Source of the DNA: Gigaspora margarita
Lineage: Eukaryota > Glomeromycota > Glomeromycetes > Diversisporales > Gigasporaceae
Reading direction: 5' to 3'
DNA length: 64,000 nucleotides
Assembly: GCA_009809945.1 (NCBI GenBank)
Contig: WTPW01000026.1
Span: 174,074 to 238,073, forward strand
The notes below the pieces were generated by a model. It had not been told where the DNA came from. It did no database searches and saw nothing but the letters and a program-made list of their open reading frames with translations. Both the position numbers and the translations under genes were made by a program. Positions 44,209 through 55,837 of the stretch are shown here, piece by piece (within the stretch, counting starts at the first letter, position 1; each line of letters opens with the position of its first letter).

Positions 44209-45712
44209 TAGGTTCTATTATAATTCAAAGAAAAAAAATTTTAACAATGATAATGATTAGTATATTTATCAAATTTTCTTTTGTTGAATTACGATAACAC
44301 CAATAGGATTACCAAAATTGAGCATGCCCAAACAAAATATGATAAAATTTTCCTATTAGTTTCTTGTAATAAATCCTATATTATGGAAGTTGCGTACACT
44401 AGTACAAAGGTCTTCCATTGATTGGCTATAAAACCTAAGAATCCATTCTCTATTGCAATTTTGTAAGGTATCTAGCCAATGTCTGAAGGAACTTGAATTT
44501 TTTTAGCCTGTTTGTCCATTAATTCTAGTTCTCGGGATGTCAATACGCTTTATCAATTCATAATTTCATAATTCATTTAGCTATGCCTAAAAATAGGCAA
44601 TGCATTGGATCTATTACAGTAAACTGGACAGAATTAAAATAGGGAAGCCTATACATTTCTGACCACTGGACTGAAGTTTCTGATATATGCTTTCTTCTTG
44701 CATCTTCGGTATTACAGTCTTTTCACACAATGGCATCTTGGTGAATTTCATCAATATCCCTTTCAACAAACCAATTAGTCATATCATTGAATCCACCAAA
44801 ATTTGGTTGATTCCTTTCATCAAAATTTGCTCTCTTTAAGCACCTATGCCAAGCTATCTGAGCCAAAATAAAACCGCACAATTTTCTTGCAGCTGGTATA
44901 TTACTAGAACAGCATATTATTGCTGCTCTAATGAATTTGCCAGTAGAGTTTTCGAAAGTGCTTAATAGGTTAACTCCATCAAATATGTCAATCAACTGAT
45001 TGACAAGAGGTGCCAAAAAATGGTTTATTTGATGTAATTTAGATTCTTTTGGCCCAGGAATTAATGCTAACATTAGAATATTCGATAGCTTGAATCGCTC
45101 ATCATGTGAAAGATTGCAAATTACACCATATATGGCTCTGATACTAAAAAAAAATCAATTTATAATTTAAGGAGACAATAGGCTAATAGAAATTTATACC
45201 AAACCTATATTGGGAATTGTCAAAAGGTTGGAACCAATCTATGTTTAGTATTATCTCTAAATAGCAATCTGATACTTCAGCCTGGAAAAATAGCAAATCT
45301 TCATTAGGATCCTAAAAGGTTTTTCAAATTCTTTTATCATAAATATTGGTTATTAAATTAGGATTGACCAATCTTCCAACCCATTTTTTGCAAGAGTCCA
45401 AATTCTTCCTTATTATATAACAATTTTATTTGGTTTGCCAAAGATATAGTAGGGAAAATCAGCGCCGGTTTATGAATAATCCCTATAAAATTTACAATAA
45501 AATTAGATAAAATGACATTTTTTTAACAAAAATTAATTTTTTTATAGTGAATACCTTTTGATATCAGTATCTTTTTAGTGATGGGTGAATTGCAAGGACA
45601 TCTTTTATTTGCCATTAGGTGATTTGGAAAGTCTTGGAAAGTGCAATAGCTAATTTTTGGTGCCATATTAGATTTTTCAGTTGACATATCGGCAATATTG
45701 TATAGCTTACAA

Positions 45713-46025
45713 GGGTTTGGGTCAAAATCCCAACAAACAAAATCCCAACAGGCCATAATCCTGAAAAAAAAATTCCAACAATCAAAAATTCTAACAATCT
45801 AAAAAAGCTTTTCTTGAGCAACTTTACTATAAAATCAACTAAACTCAAACCCTAACCCAGATGCTCACCCTAACCTAATCTAGGCACTCATCTAACCCTA
45901 ACTTAACTTAAATAAATTTAATAATTTTTTTGTTGTCAGGATTGTTAGGAATTTTAATGTATTAATTTTTTTGTTGGGGTTATGACCTGTTGGGATTCTG
46001 TTTGTCAGGATTTTGATCAGTACCC
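45713..46025. mobile_element. 313-bp MITE in CACTA coding sequence, 9-bp duplication AGCTTACAA
   Basis: AGCTTACAA is present at 45704-45712 and 46026-46034. The ends GGGTTTGGGTCAAAATCC and GGATTTTGATCAGTACCC are inverted, and the TIR extends about 50 bp (CAACAGG, CATAA). Taking it out joins EKFCKL to CKLYNIADM in frame, with CKL being the duplicated codons. A 9-bp duplication suits Mutator-like elements. The centre is CCCTAA-rich. Confidence 0.9.
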
Positions 46026-46741
46026 AGCTTACAAAATTTCTCATATGTTGCATACTTGACTATGTGAGTACAGACTCCAAGTACTTCATGTGCCTTAGCT
46101 AAACTAGTTGGGAAAGAAGCATATGTAACAGCGTCTTGAAGAAGCAAAAGATACCAGAGGAATTTTATTAAAGTATTTGTTGATATATCAGATATTTGGA
46201 ACCTCCTTGAAATTTGAGAACCCATAAAATTATCTACATAAAACCAATAGAGAAGTCTATAGGTTGATTATTAGACATGTCAATGTCTTTATATGTATTA
46301 TCATTATCCGGTATATCAAAGTTAATTTTTTGTTCGTCATAATGATCTTTAACCAGATCATCATCATCTTCATATGAAAACATGTTTTCAATTAATTGCA
46401 TAGGTATTTGGGCTCTTCTTTTTCCAATACCAATTGGTTTCTTGTTTTTTTTTGAATTGGCTTTTTGTAATGAAACTGTAACTTGCTTTATAAGAAGAAA
46501 TCTCAGAATTATTATCAGAGCTGCCAGTTTCAACATGTATTTGCTCTTCTGGAATTTCTATTTCCGTGAATTCCATTTCTGAAAGATCTGCTACAGCAGA
46601 TTTACTTGTTGAAAGCTTAGCAATTCTTCTCTCTACAATATCAGTTTTAGTCATATGGGCTTGTTTAGTTCTTGGATCAACTATGTTATCTTTACAAATA
46701 TTGCAATAGCAAGATTCGGGATGACGATTTCTAGGTTTTGA

Positions 46742-47195
46742 CATTTTAGTAATTCGAATTTATACTACTAAAATTATAAAAGCAATTCATTTTTTTGAAA
46801 ATTCACTCTTTGTTTACATCGTTGGTATTTAAATATCATATAGATATGCCGATAGATCTTTATATTTTTATAACGATTATTTAAACTTTTTTTTGTTTTG
46901 ACATTGATTCGAATTAAAACTGTTTTTTGAAAATTAACTCTTTGTTTATATCATCAGTCTTTAATTCTCGCTAATAGATCATTTTTATATTTTTATATCA
47001 ATCATTTTAAGCTTTTTTTGTTTTAACATTTTAGTGATTCAAATCTATACTACTAAAGTTATAAAAGCAATTTATTTTTTTTTGAAATTACACTTTTTGT
47101 TTATATTATCGGAGACATACCAGATCTCAATCATTTAAACATTTTTTTGTTCAACATTTTAGTGATTCAAATCTATACTACTAAAGTTATAAACT
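46742..47195. repeat. Direct repeats upstream of the CACTA gene
   Basis: ACATTTTAGTGATTCAAATC, followed by ATACTACTAAAGTTATAAA and CACTCTTTGTTTA, recurs at about 46742, 46900 (partial), 47030 and 47156. Subterminal repeats upstream of the start codon are usual in CACTA elements and may bind the transposase. Confidence 0.7.
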
Positions 47196-48189
47196 AAATA
47201 ATGAAAACATTATTACTAGTTTTATCAGTGAAATTAAATATTTTGTTTTAATGAATTAGCTATAGAGTTATTGGTATACTGATAGGTCTTTCATCTGTTT
47301 AATGCAATTATTTGTAAATTGCATAATATGAATTTTATTTTGAAATTGCTATAGATTACATAATAATTTTTTTTATATATTTTTTATCTAACTATTAATT
47401 TTATCCCGATATTAAATTAACACCACTTTTTAAAGTACATCATAATTAGAAATTATTACCTGAACTGGCTATAAACATTACAAATTGGTTATACATTCTT
47501 TTTATCATACATCTGCAAATTTGACTCTTTCACATCATTCTTTCCTTTAATGACATTTATTTGTCTTTTTCACTTGCTTTACTATATCAGTCATTACATT
47601 TTTATATACTAATATATTAAACGAAAGTCTAATTATTAATAAGGTAAATTGATACATATGGGCAGATCTGCAGATCACCCCAAAATTTTTGACACACCTA
47701 AATTTGATGCATATTGGTGGATCTGCAGAACAAAATAGTGCGTCAGTAATTTAACACCCAGATTGACAAACATATCTAATATTGCTTGGAGCTATTACCC
47801 AGGCCAGAATATAATTACCTAGGTTAAAATCTTGTACAAGTATCACAATTAGAATGGAAGGATAAATTTAATACCTTATACGGTATAGCACTGAATCCTG
47901 AATCAATCTATTCACAGGAACTCATTCACATTCAGCAACTTAATTTACAAAATGCATATCACAGATCTTGGGCTCTCTAAAAAAGTAAAGAAAGAAAAAT
48001 TTTTGTGGAAATTTACCATATTTAGCATGTAAGATTTTGATGGTCAGATACCTGAGCATCAAATATTTACAGTCTTGAAGTAATTGCTACAAAGACTTTG
48101 AGCAAAGAGCATTTGATGTCAGTCTTGTAAGGTAGATCAAGAATCAAGTGAGAACCAGAAATTGATAACATAAAGCTTCTTCAGTTCGT
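47196..48189. other. No clear feature
   Basis: AT-rich. ATACATATGGGCAGATCTGC (47650) and ATGCATATTGGTGGATCTGC (47708) form a short direct repeat. Possibly the outer part of the CACTA element, but no CACTA/TAGTG terminus with a partner was found. Confidence 0.35.
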
Positions 48190-48530
48190 ATAAATAGAGA
48201 AAAATATCAAAGATGTAAAGAAAATGTCCAATCACCATCAAAACAGAGTAATGCTAATAGCACCTATATGGTTGGTCACTGTGATAAAATGAAAAAATAG
48301 AAGAGAGTCAAAAAAAAAAAAAGCATGGATGCAGACAATAATGAAGAAACAGTGCTTGAGTGGAATATGAAAAACTTAATAAGCAAAAGGAATAGAAGAA
48401 CAACAAATAGAAAAAGTGAGTCAGTAAATATTGCTGTCATGCTATATTACTTATCTAGTAGTGTTCTTCTTCTGATAACTCGTAAGCCATGTAAATACCC
48501 TGGTACTGTACTAGGACGTAAATAGGTACT
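48190..48530 (+). pseudogene. Unassigned lysine-rich coding remnant
   Basis: Plus-strand frames read polar, basic sequence: KENVQSPSKQ near 48215 and MDADNNEETVLEWNMKNL from 48325, then RNRRTTNRKSESVN, ending at 48525. It lies just upstream of the Sel1/kinase fragment on the same strand and could be its N-terminal part. I recognise no domain in it. Confidence 0.25.
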
Positions 48531-48734
48531 ACGCAGAGAAGAAAAAAAATACGAGGTTATCTTCATATTGAGACATTGGTATTCTTTCTTGAGTTATCAG
48601 TATCTTCATTTGTGGTTAGTGTGGACTGCGAATGAAAACTAGCCTACATATTAAAATGTTGGTTAGATGAAATTACTTGTGCTGAAAAACTTTGTAACTT
48701 GTGAATACAAGCTTTAAGCGATAGACTTTAAACA

Positions 48735-49194
48735 GCTTCAATATGGTATTGGTGTTAAAAAATGAAAAGAATATTTTTGAACCTTATGCAAAAGCAGCTG
48801 AGTTAGGAGATCTGGATGCAATGAATGATATTAGTGATTGTTATGGAATTGGAAGTTAAGAGAATACTAGATGATGAGAGATCTAGATTATCTTGGATTG
48901 ATTATGATTAATTCAAGGATATTAGAGAAAAGAAGAATGGAGGATTCTCAGCTGTATATAGTGCAATATGGTATAACAAAATTAGTGATAGATAAAAGGA
49001 AGTTGCATCTAATGTGGTTCGTGATTCGAACAAGAATGTGCAAGAATTTAATAAAACTTTTGATAGTTTTTTTACATTTAGAAGATACTAATCTAATTCA
49101 ATTGATTGCAATAGTTACAGCAGTTCATCATTTTCTTTTTGATAATATTAGCAGTATTTTAATGAGTACTATTAGAAAGTATTCTTTTATTTAA
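48735..49194 (+). pseudogene. Sel1 repeat plus kinase N-lobe fragment
   Basis: From 48739 a Sel1-like repeat reads QYGIGVKK, then after a frame change NEKNIFEPYAKAAELGDLDA, MNDISDCYGIG. From 48882 a kinase start reads SRLSWIDYD, stop, FKDIREKKNGGFSAVYSAIW (glycine-rich loop NGGFSAVY), then KEVASNVVRDSNKNVQEF in place of the usual VALK lysine region. It ends before the catalytic loop. Kinase domains with Sel1 repeats are a large family in Glomeromycotina; here the Sel1 repeat comes first. Stops include one after WIDYD and one in SDR-KEVA. It is a fragment, since subdomains V-XI are absent downstream. Confidence 0.75.
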
Positions 49195-49299
49195 AATACT
49201 TATGTTTTTATTATGTAATTGGCAATCATAATATAAGGCATTTTAAAATATATATGAAAAAATATCATAAAATTCACAATTATAAAAAGTATTAAATAA

Positions 49300-49575
49300 T
49301 TATTGGTATTATATAAATAAGCTTACAATTCAAGATTTATGAATTACTAATTTCAAAATACACACATTCAGACCTCTCTAAGAGCATCCTCTATAATCTC
49401 TAAAATGCATGCTCAAGTGCTAGCCCAAATATATATTTGACCCCATAAATGCACTTTTTTTATTAGTTTCTATATGCATATGGTCCCAAAGGTGTGCACT
49501 TAGAAAGGTCTAACTGTATATCACTAATTTAATTCGAATTAGAAACCTGAATCTTAATTCTGAATCACTCTAATT
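49300..49575. repeat. Second copy of the 26690-26934 MITE, right part
   Basis: TATATAAATAAGCTTACAA and TTTCAAAATA (left of the insert) and ATCACTAATTTAATTCGAAT to TGAATCACTCTAAT (right of it) match 26817-26934. It is interrupted by the element at 49369-49516. Confidence 0.65.
49369..49516. mobile_element. Pogo-type MITE, about 150 bp
   Basis: CAGACCTCTCTAAG at the left and CTTAGAAAGGTCTAACTG at the right form an imperfect TIR of the CAGT-ACCTC type also seen at 53775-54114. The right flank is TA; the left flank reads TT. The uninterrupted relative at about 26875 supports insertion. Confidence 0.7.
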
Positions 49576-50080
49576 GAATGAATAAATACATAAACTTGAA
49601 TGGCTTAATTTAATTAAATGTTCCTATTAATAAATATAAAAAAATTAATTAGTGATAAATGTATGAAATAAATACATATTATAAAATTTTTATGAATCTA
49701 AACAGATCTAAACAGATTATATATATACTTCAAATAATAAGTTCTTACTCACTATTTTTCTTATTATATATTTACATACTTATTACTATGTTTATTTAAT
49801 TTCTACTACTTCCTAAAAGTGAGAAATGGGTTTTGAGTAGAAGAAATGGGTTGACTTATGTTTTGTTGTTTTTTTTAGGTAGGGAAATAGATTTGATGTC
49901 AAATTATTTTAATTTTATCCAATCAGCATATGATTTTTTGCAGATCTGTGAATATTTTAGTAGGTCTAATTCTGCAGTTGGTGTATATGATAAAATAAAT
50001 TACTTTTTCTTGTCTCTTTCTTCTTTCAATTTAAACACTAAAATTTCCAATAACCAAATTGATGAAACTCATAATTATTT
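49576..50080. other. AT-rich; weak open frame
   Basis: A plus-strand frame (49833-50159) reads aromatic-rich sequence that runs into the T-rich minisatellite; its end is low complexity. No family recognised. Confidence 0.3.
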
Positions 50081-50405
50081 TTTTTGTTTTTTTCTCTCAA
50101 CTAAATACAAAATAACTGATAAACCAATCATTTTTTTTTTGTTTTTTGGATATTCATAATCGCTTTTCTTGTTTTTTTCTCTCAACTAAATACAAAATAA
50201 CTGATAAACCAATCATTTTTTTTTGTTTTTTTGGATATTCATAATCGCTTTTCTTGTTTTTTTTTCTCTTAACAAATATCTGATAACCCAATTTTTTTTT
50301 TCTTTTTGGAAATTTATAATTGCTTTTTGTTGTCTTTTTTCTCTTAATTAAATACCAAATATTCAATAATTCAATTGTCTTTCTTCTTTTTGGAAACTCA
50401 TTTTT
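50081..50405. repeat. T-rich minisatellite, about 85-bp unit
   Basis: Four units. The first two are nearly identical (CTCTCAACTAAATACAAAAT at 50093 and 50178), the third and fourth diverged (CTCTTAACAAATATCTGATA at 50266; CTCTTAATTAAATACC at 50340). Each contains GGATATTCATAATCGC or GGAAATTTATAATTGC. Confidence 0.85.
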
Positions 50406-50459
50406 GAAAAAAATATGTGTGGTAGAAACACATACAAAATTAATATCATTTCAAATTGA

Positions 50460-52660
50460 TGTTCAATTTCGCTATTCATGTCATATCGAAGTACACCAAT
50501 ATGATCATCAATATCTTATCAGCAGAACTGTCAGTCTATTTCTAGTCGACAGAACCAATACAACTATTCAGTAACCCCACTTTGCAAAAATCACTATCAT
50601 TCAGAAACTCCACTTTGCAGAAACCACTATCATTCAGAAACTCTACCTCGCAAAAACTACTGTTGTTCAGAAACTCCATCTCATCATTCACAAACAACTT
50701 CATGTTACAATATTAATAATAACTATAGTATAACGAAACTACAGTTAAAGATCACCAGCTCCAACTAATGAACATTCTTACCGTTCAAGAAGTCCTGATG
50801 CAAAGGATAAAGGTAACTATATATATATATAATATTATAATAAAACTATTGACTTACTGATATGGCTAACAAAAATTTTATATGTTAATAGAAATTTCTT
50901 TATTAAAAACCACCGTACAAAGTTTGACGAATAAAATTAATAGTCAAAATCTGATAAATTCAAACCTTTAAGTGATCCACCTATTGAGAATGATAATACT
51001 AATGAAATTAATAATTCAGATGATAATATTAATGAAATTAATAATTCAAAATTTGATAAATCAAAGGCTTTAAATGAACTGCTAATACTTGTTGAGGATG
51101 ATGATTTGAATGCATTAAGAGAAACTAGGTTGTCATGCCCAATAGATAACATAGGTCTTTGCAATTTTGATGCTATTGATACTACTAATATGACCCAAAC
51201 TGTTGATACTTTTAGAGCTCCTCAAAGTAATTCAAATATTACTACTATTACCACTACTGGTGCTAGTAAGCAAGTGAAAAATATTCGTAACATTACTTCA
51301 AATTATCAAAGAAAATTTTCTGTCACTCCAGAGCCTCCTACCGAATATAATAGAAAATCATGTGATTGTCTGGAAGATATGACACTTGAGCAATATAAAG
51401 TCTTCCATGTATGTGACTAATTAAAAATACTATTATTTTGTTATTTAATTTTATTGTTATTAATAATTTTATTTTAAAATACTAACATTAATGTTATTAT
51501 TATTTTTATTAAATACTGTTATTATTATTATATTTTTTAATAGGATGAGGAATTAATATTTTAGATGGCCTAGATAATGTTCTTTAACTCGACCCAAACA
51601 AAAAATGGTCAGAAATTTCTCATCATATGCTTAAAAAAAACTATGCCAGCAATTAGTACGGGTTTGGAGAATCATTTTAGATATAAACAAACAGAACTTA
51701 AGTATGTCCTCCAGCAACTTCACCAGCACCGATGTGAGAAAAGTCTAATAGACCAGGATCCTGATAAATCAAAGGCTAATAAAAAAGAAAGAGAGTAAAC
51801 AGGCACCAATCTGAAGTAAGTATTAAGATTGATAAATTATTTCAAAGGAATATTGGCTCACTGATGGTACTTATAATTAAATATTATTATTTATAGAAAA
51901 AAAAGGCAAATTCATAAGTTTAATCATATGATTAATACAAACAATAATAACTTTATAGAATTTGTTCCTTCTTTAGATTTTGATAATTTCAAAGCTGACC
52001 TTGAAAATATAATTAACAAAGAAGATTTTCATTCTGACGAACTTTTTAAAACAGATACCGAATGTACTAATTCAGAAAAATGACTAAAAATACGACCCAA
52101 GGACAAGAAAGATAAGCATGTAATCTGTGTTTATGATAAACTATGGAGATCATGTAGAGTAAGTAACGTTTTGTTGATAAAACTTTTATTTGGTTTTTTT
52201 AATAGTTACCATAAATTATAATTTCTGTAATATTCTATTTGATAATAGGTTAAAAAGCTTTTGAAAATGGCTAACAAAATAAGTGAAAGGATCTCATATA
52301 TAAAATGTTCAAGAAAATGATAGTACAATAATAGTAGATGGACGGACAAATCAAAACCTCCCACAGATGCACATGCTTGGACAATTTTAGCTTCTTACAT
52401 TTCTGATAAAGAAAAAGATGAAGAAGTAATTGCAAGTAGTAGTAACAGTGGTGGTTACAGTAACAGAGATAGAAGAAGCACCAATACTCCCATATATACT
52501 AGCAACAAAGCAGCTGACAACCCATTATGATAACGAAGCACTTGTCAATTACAATAATGCCCAGTACAATGAATTCCAAGGCAATTCCAGTGAATCCAAT
52601 AGCAATTCAGATAAAACTAATGACAATTCCGGTAAAGCCAATAGCAACTCAGATAAATAA
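50460..52660 (+). pseudogene. Decayed multi-exon gene of unrecognised family
   Basis: At least five exon-like blocks on one strand, most bounded by GT and AG. (1) About 50460-50811 includes four 33-bp units giving SETPLCRNHYH and ends RSRSPDAKDK before GTAACTATA. (2) 50892-51408 gives SLLKTTVQSLTNKI, then PIENDNTNEINNSDDN, an acidic LVEDDDLNALRETRLSCPID, and FSVTPEPPTEYNRKSCDCLE, ending FH before GTATGT. (3) About 51544-51815: KTMPAISTGLENHFRYKQTE and DQDPDKSKANKKER. (4) About 51896-52160: basic start, VPSLDFDNFKADLENIINKE, then DKKDKHVICVYDKLWRSCR before GTAAGT. (5) From 52251: VKKLLKMANKISERISY, then DAHAWTILASYISDKEKDEE and an S/N/D-rich tail ending 52660. One-base shifts and a few stops occur. 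No known domain; basic plus acidic low-complexity parts suggest a nuclear protein, which is inference only. Confidence 0.5.
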
Positions 52661-53456
52661 ATAGAATTTCAGATTAGAATTCTTATATAGCTTAAATATG
52701 CATCTATTTGCTTTTTGTTTAATGAACAATATATATTGTTACTATCACAAAATAAATCACATGTATTGTTGCTATCGCAAAATAAATCAATTTTATAATT
52801 GAATTTCAAATTGAATATATACAATACTTTTATAATAAATATAATATAAGTGAAATATAAATTTATTCTGTGAATTAGAAATCTATTTTAAAACAATATA
52901 AATTATTATAGTATTATTACCAGCATGCCACTAAGATTATTATAATAACCCGATATGTATCCAGTTTTATTGTTATTTAGTAAAAAATAAGATACAAATC
53001 GGGTAATCGATATGAATATGATCAGTACCATAAGTAATACCAAATGGTGCCCTATCTGTGCCAAAGATCTGTTTATAATCAGATACAAATCAGGTAGTTT
53101 TAGGCAAAGTATACTGGTAAACTTGTATATCTCTATAATACAAGAATAGGAGATCTATTGGGAACCCAATAATTAACTAGTATGAATTCATTTGACTTGT
53201 GCTAATTTATCATTCTTCAAAAATTTGCCCAATAATAGTGTTATCTTACAATTTATAATCATAATTAGTAGGGGGTTGTCAGCTGAGTTTTAATTCAAGT
53301 AAACATGATTATTTTGTAATACATGAAACAATAAAAAAAAGAAATACATTCATAATTATAAGAGTTTGTCAAATAAGTAAACTTATTCAAGAATCAAAAT
53401 ATATATACTCTAAAATTTGTAGCAAGTTTCAAAACTATTTTCATCAAAAGAGTTTT
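52661..53456. other. Non-coding, small internal repeats
   Basis: ACAATATATATTGTTACTAT and CACATGTATTGTTGCTAT with CACAAAATAAATCA form a short tandem repeat at 52728-52795. AGATACAAATCGGGTA and AGATACAAATCAGGTA occur at 52990 and 53080. 53385-53460 holds a scrap of the foldback family. No gene. Confidence 0.4.
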
Positions 53457-53770
53457 ATTAGTACAGCTTTCTAAAAAAACAATTATTAAAAATTAATGCA
53501 GATCTGTGACCCTGCTAGTGATCGTTGAAGAAATTTTTTTAATTTTCTGTGCAGATTTAATTTTTTGCACAAATCTTCAACAATTAACAATTCAATAATC
53601 TGCGCACATTGAGAAAGTTTTTTTAGTACAGATCTGTACAAATTTCTAAAAAAAACAATTATTAAAATTAATGCAGATCTGTGACCCTGCTGGTGATCAT
53701 TGAAAATTTTTTTTTCATTTTCTGCTAGATTTAATTTTCTGTGCAAATTTTTAATCAATAATCTGCAGAT
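53457..53770. repeat. Satellite S2, two tandem units (locus 1)
   Basis: Units of about 176 bp begin at 53480 and 53656 (CAATTATTAAAAATTAATGC, then AGATCTGTGACCCTGCT, GATTTAATTTTCTGTGC, AACAATTAACAATTC). The same two-unit arrangement recurs at 60955-61275. Confidence 0.85.
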
Positions 53771-53774
53771 TGTA

Positions 53775-54114
53775 CAGTCAAATCTCTATAAATGCAACCT
53801 CTATAAATGCAATACCTCCCTAAATGCACGTTTTTGTCTTGTCTGTAAAAAATTATCAGTGATAAATGCATGTTCTATATTCTGTAAATGCACATTTTTC
53901 AAATGATTTTCTATATCATGCTACCTCTCTAAATGCACATAGCCAATCAAATGTTAGTATTTAAGATAGGTTATATAGTTTTAGTAGAAGTTACACAAAT
54001 TTAATAATCTAATCTTTAAAGTTGCAATTTAATTGCCTCTTCCTAAATGCAATATCTCCCTAAATGCAAGTTGTAGGCTTGTCTGTACATGTTGTATTTA
54101 TGGAGGTTTGACTG
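53775..54114. mobile_element. Pogo-type MITE, 340 bp, TA target
   Basis: CAGTCAAATCTCTATAAATG at the left and TATTTATGGAGGTTTGACTG at the right, with TA on both sides (53773-53774, 54115-54116). Subterminal CTCCCTAAATGCA motifs recur throughout. The ends match the Tigger/pogo pattern. Confidence 0.85.
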
Positions 54115-54668
54115 TAAAAAGCAAATAATAATGCTAATTTTTTATATATTAAAAGAATATATTTGAATATTCATATATTTTAATAATGTAATTTATTACA
54201 AATACAATATTGATCAATTATAAATTTCACAAAAAATAATAAAAATAATATATTTTTATTAAACAAAAATAATATATTTTATTAATAAAAAAAAAACTAC
54301 CAAACATATTACAAGAAATATCACAAAAACGTCTTAGAAACATCACCATAAAGACACTATACAAATACTACACAAATGCTATAAAGACACCACTGCACAA
54401 ATATCATAAAGAACCACTATACCAACCATAAATGTTAGACATAGTATGACTCTCAAATTCAGCAAATTTGCTGCTAATGATGAATATATCCAGTAACGTA
54501 AGATGCAACAGCTACCTACCTTGAGCCTAAAAAGAATTAGTATAACATGAACAAGATACTGAAAGTAAAAAAAAATGAATATATAACTGTACGCATCAAG
54601 ACTGGGCAACACCAATGGCAAAAAAAACTTCAAACAATACTCTCTCCATAGTGATGAAATAGCCTTGA
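54115..54668. other. AT-rich with degenerate CACAAATAC-type repeats
   Basis: 54300-54420 has loosely repeated CACTATACAAATACTACAC and CATAAAGACACCACT phrases, similar in style to the array at 61500-62050. No gene; the minus-strand frame through it reflects the repeat. Confidence 0.45.
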
Positions 54669-54787
54669 CACCAGTGACAAAAGAATACCAGCAACGAAAA
54701 AACACTAGTGACAAAAGAACACCAGTGACAAAAGAGCGCCAGCGATAAAAGAACACTAGCGATAAAAGAGCACCAGTGATAAAAGAA
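54669..54787. repeat. 18-bp minisatellite, about 7 units
   Basis: ACACCAGTGACAAAAGA and variants (GCGCCAGCGATAAAAGA, GCACCAGTGATAAAAGA). Its period is a multiple of three, which keeps the minus strand open. Confidence 0.85.
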
Positions 54788-55488
54788 TTCTAAATACTAT
54801 ATGAGTAAAGAAAAAATGCTGAAATATATGATACTACACTGCCAATTTCATATTCCTGGTCAAAGTATATCTACAAGAGAAAAGGTTAATCAAGTCAAAG
54901 AATGAAAGCAAGAAAAAAACAAGACAATGAAAGACACTTTCCTTATACTAAACTAGTACTCTTTGACAACTCCAATCTCAGCACCATTTTATAAAACGAA
55001 ATGTTGCTTTCCCAATACCAAATTTCAGATTCCCAAGCCTAGTACTATCTCATGTTCCCGATTGAAGTAACAAAGAAAGGAAAATACTGAAAAAATATTG
55101 AAATATTAGGTTAGTAGAAAAAAAATCAAAAATACAGTAAAAAAAAAGTTTATACTTAACTTGTATAACTAGTAATATAAAATTGTCATAATAGTAATAT
55201 CTGCTTTAAAAATAACAGATAAAAAAATATAAAAAACATTAAATTATAATAAAAAAAATAAATTATAAATAAAAAAAAAATAAATTATAATAAAAAAATA
55301 AATTATAAAAAAATATAAAATAATTTAAAAAAAACAAATAAAATAAAATATATAAATAAAAAAAATAATAATAAAATAATAATAATAGTAAAAAAAAAGT
55401 AAATATAGAATAAAAATAAAAAAACTTATAAAACAAATTAAAAAGTTTAAAAAAATTAAAAAAAATGATAAAAACAAAATGGATAATA
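54788..55488. other. Unassigned, then A-rich low complexity
   Basis: 54840-55080 has moderate complexity without coding features. 55130-55480 is A-rich (TAAAAAAATAAATTATAA variants). Confidence 0.45.
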
Positions 55489-55837
55489 TAAAATGCGCCT
55501 ATGGTGTTTTATACCATAGGTAAATTAGATTTGCAAATCTGTGTAACAAAAATGAAAAAATAAATTTTTTATAAAACAAAAAATAAAATTTCATTACCTT
55601 GGGGTTAGAGTAAGGCCTGGGATTTTATCAGGAGCATTAGTATATACAAAATTTAGCAAGAAAATTTTTTTATTAGAGCCCAAAGGTAGTTTCATAAGCA
55701 AACTTTTGCGATATGAACATTTTTTTTAAAAAAATAAACAAAAAACCAAAATATTATGTTACACCTGATCTTAAATTTTGATTGGCTATTCTAATGGGTC
55801 TGTATAACATGGTGTAAAACACCATAGGTGCATTTTA
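55489..55837. mobile_element. MITE copy 1 with TAAAATGCGCCTATGG ends
   Basis: TAAAATGCGCCTATGGTGTT is inverted at the right as CACCATAGGTGCATTTTA. Interior landmarks GGTTAGAGTAAGGCCTGGGA and CTTAAATTTTGATTGGCTAT are shared with 59851-60198. If TA is the target, the TIR begins AAATGCG. Confidence 0.8.

Larger units (their letters stand above)
42407..46744 (-). pseudogene. CACTA (EnSpm) transposase gene, near full length but decayed
   Basis: Minus-strand pieces in order: MSKPRNRHPESCYCNICKD (46744), GIGKRRAQIPMQLI, ISDISTNTLIKFLWYLLL, ASFPTSLAKAHEVLG, EKFCKLYNIADM, the FPNHLM zone, LYNKEEFGLLQKMGW, DPNEDLLFFQAEVSD (exon ending 45206), then after an intron IRAIYGVICNLSHDERFKL, LIPGPKESKLHQINHFLAP, WSEMYRLPYFNSVQF, DPMHCLFLGIAK, WKTFVLVYATS, DYGPIYAFWCFSFERMNSLL, SSNRRIESELL, YYFEHVIQL, and DCIIPVYNILDQF ending NRKFHI at 42407. 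This is the fungal CACTA/Tnp2-type DDE transposase layout, including the DPMHCLFLGI block. At least four tryptophan codons have become stops; there are several frame changes and two MITE insertions (43553-44208 in an intron, 45713-46025 in coding). Element termini were not located; the left end may have been lost where element B inserted. Confidence 0.85.

Noticed and set aside
45840-45905. Interstitial telomere repeat
   Set aside because: CCCTAA units are few and irregular and sit inside a defined MITE with target duplication.
54379-54756. 125-codon minus-strand frame
   Set aside because: Its first half is the 18-bp minisatellite and the rest is low complexity.
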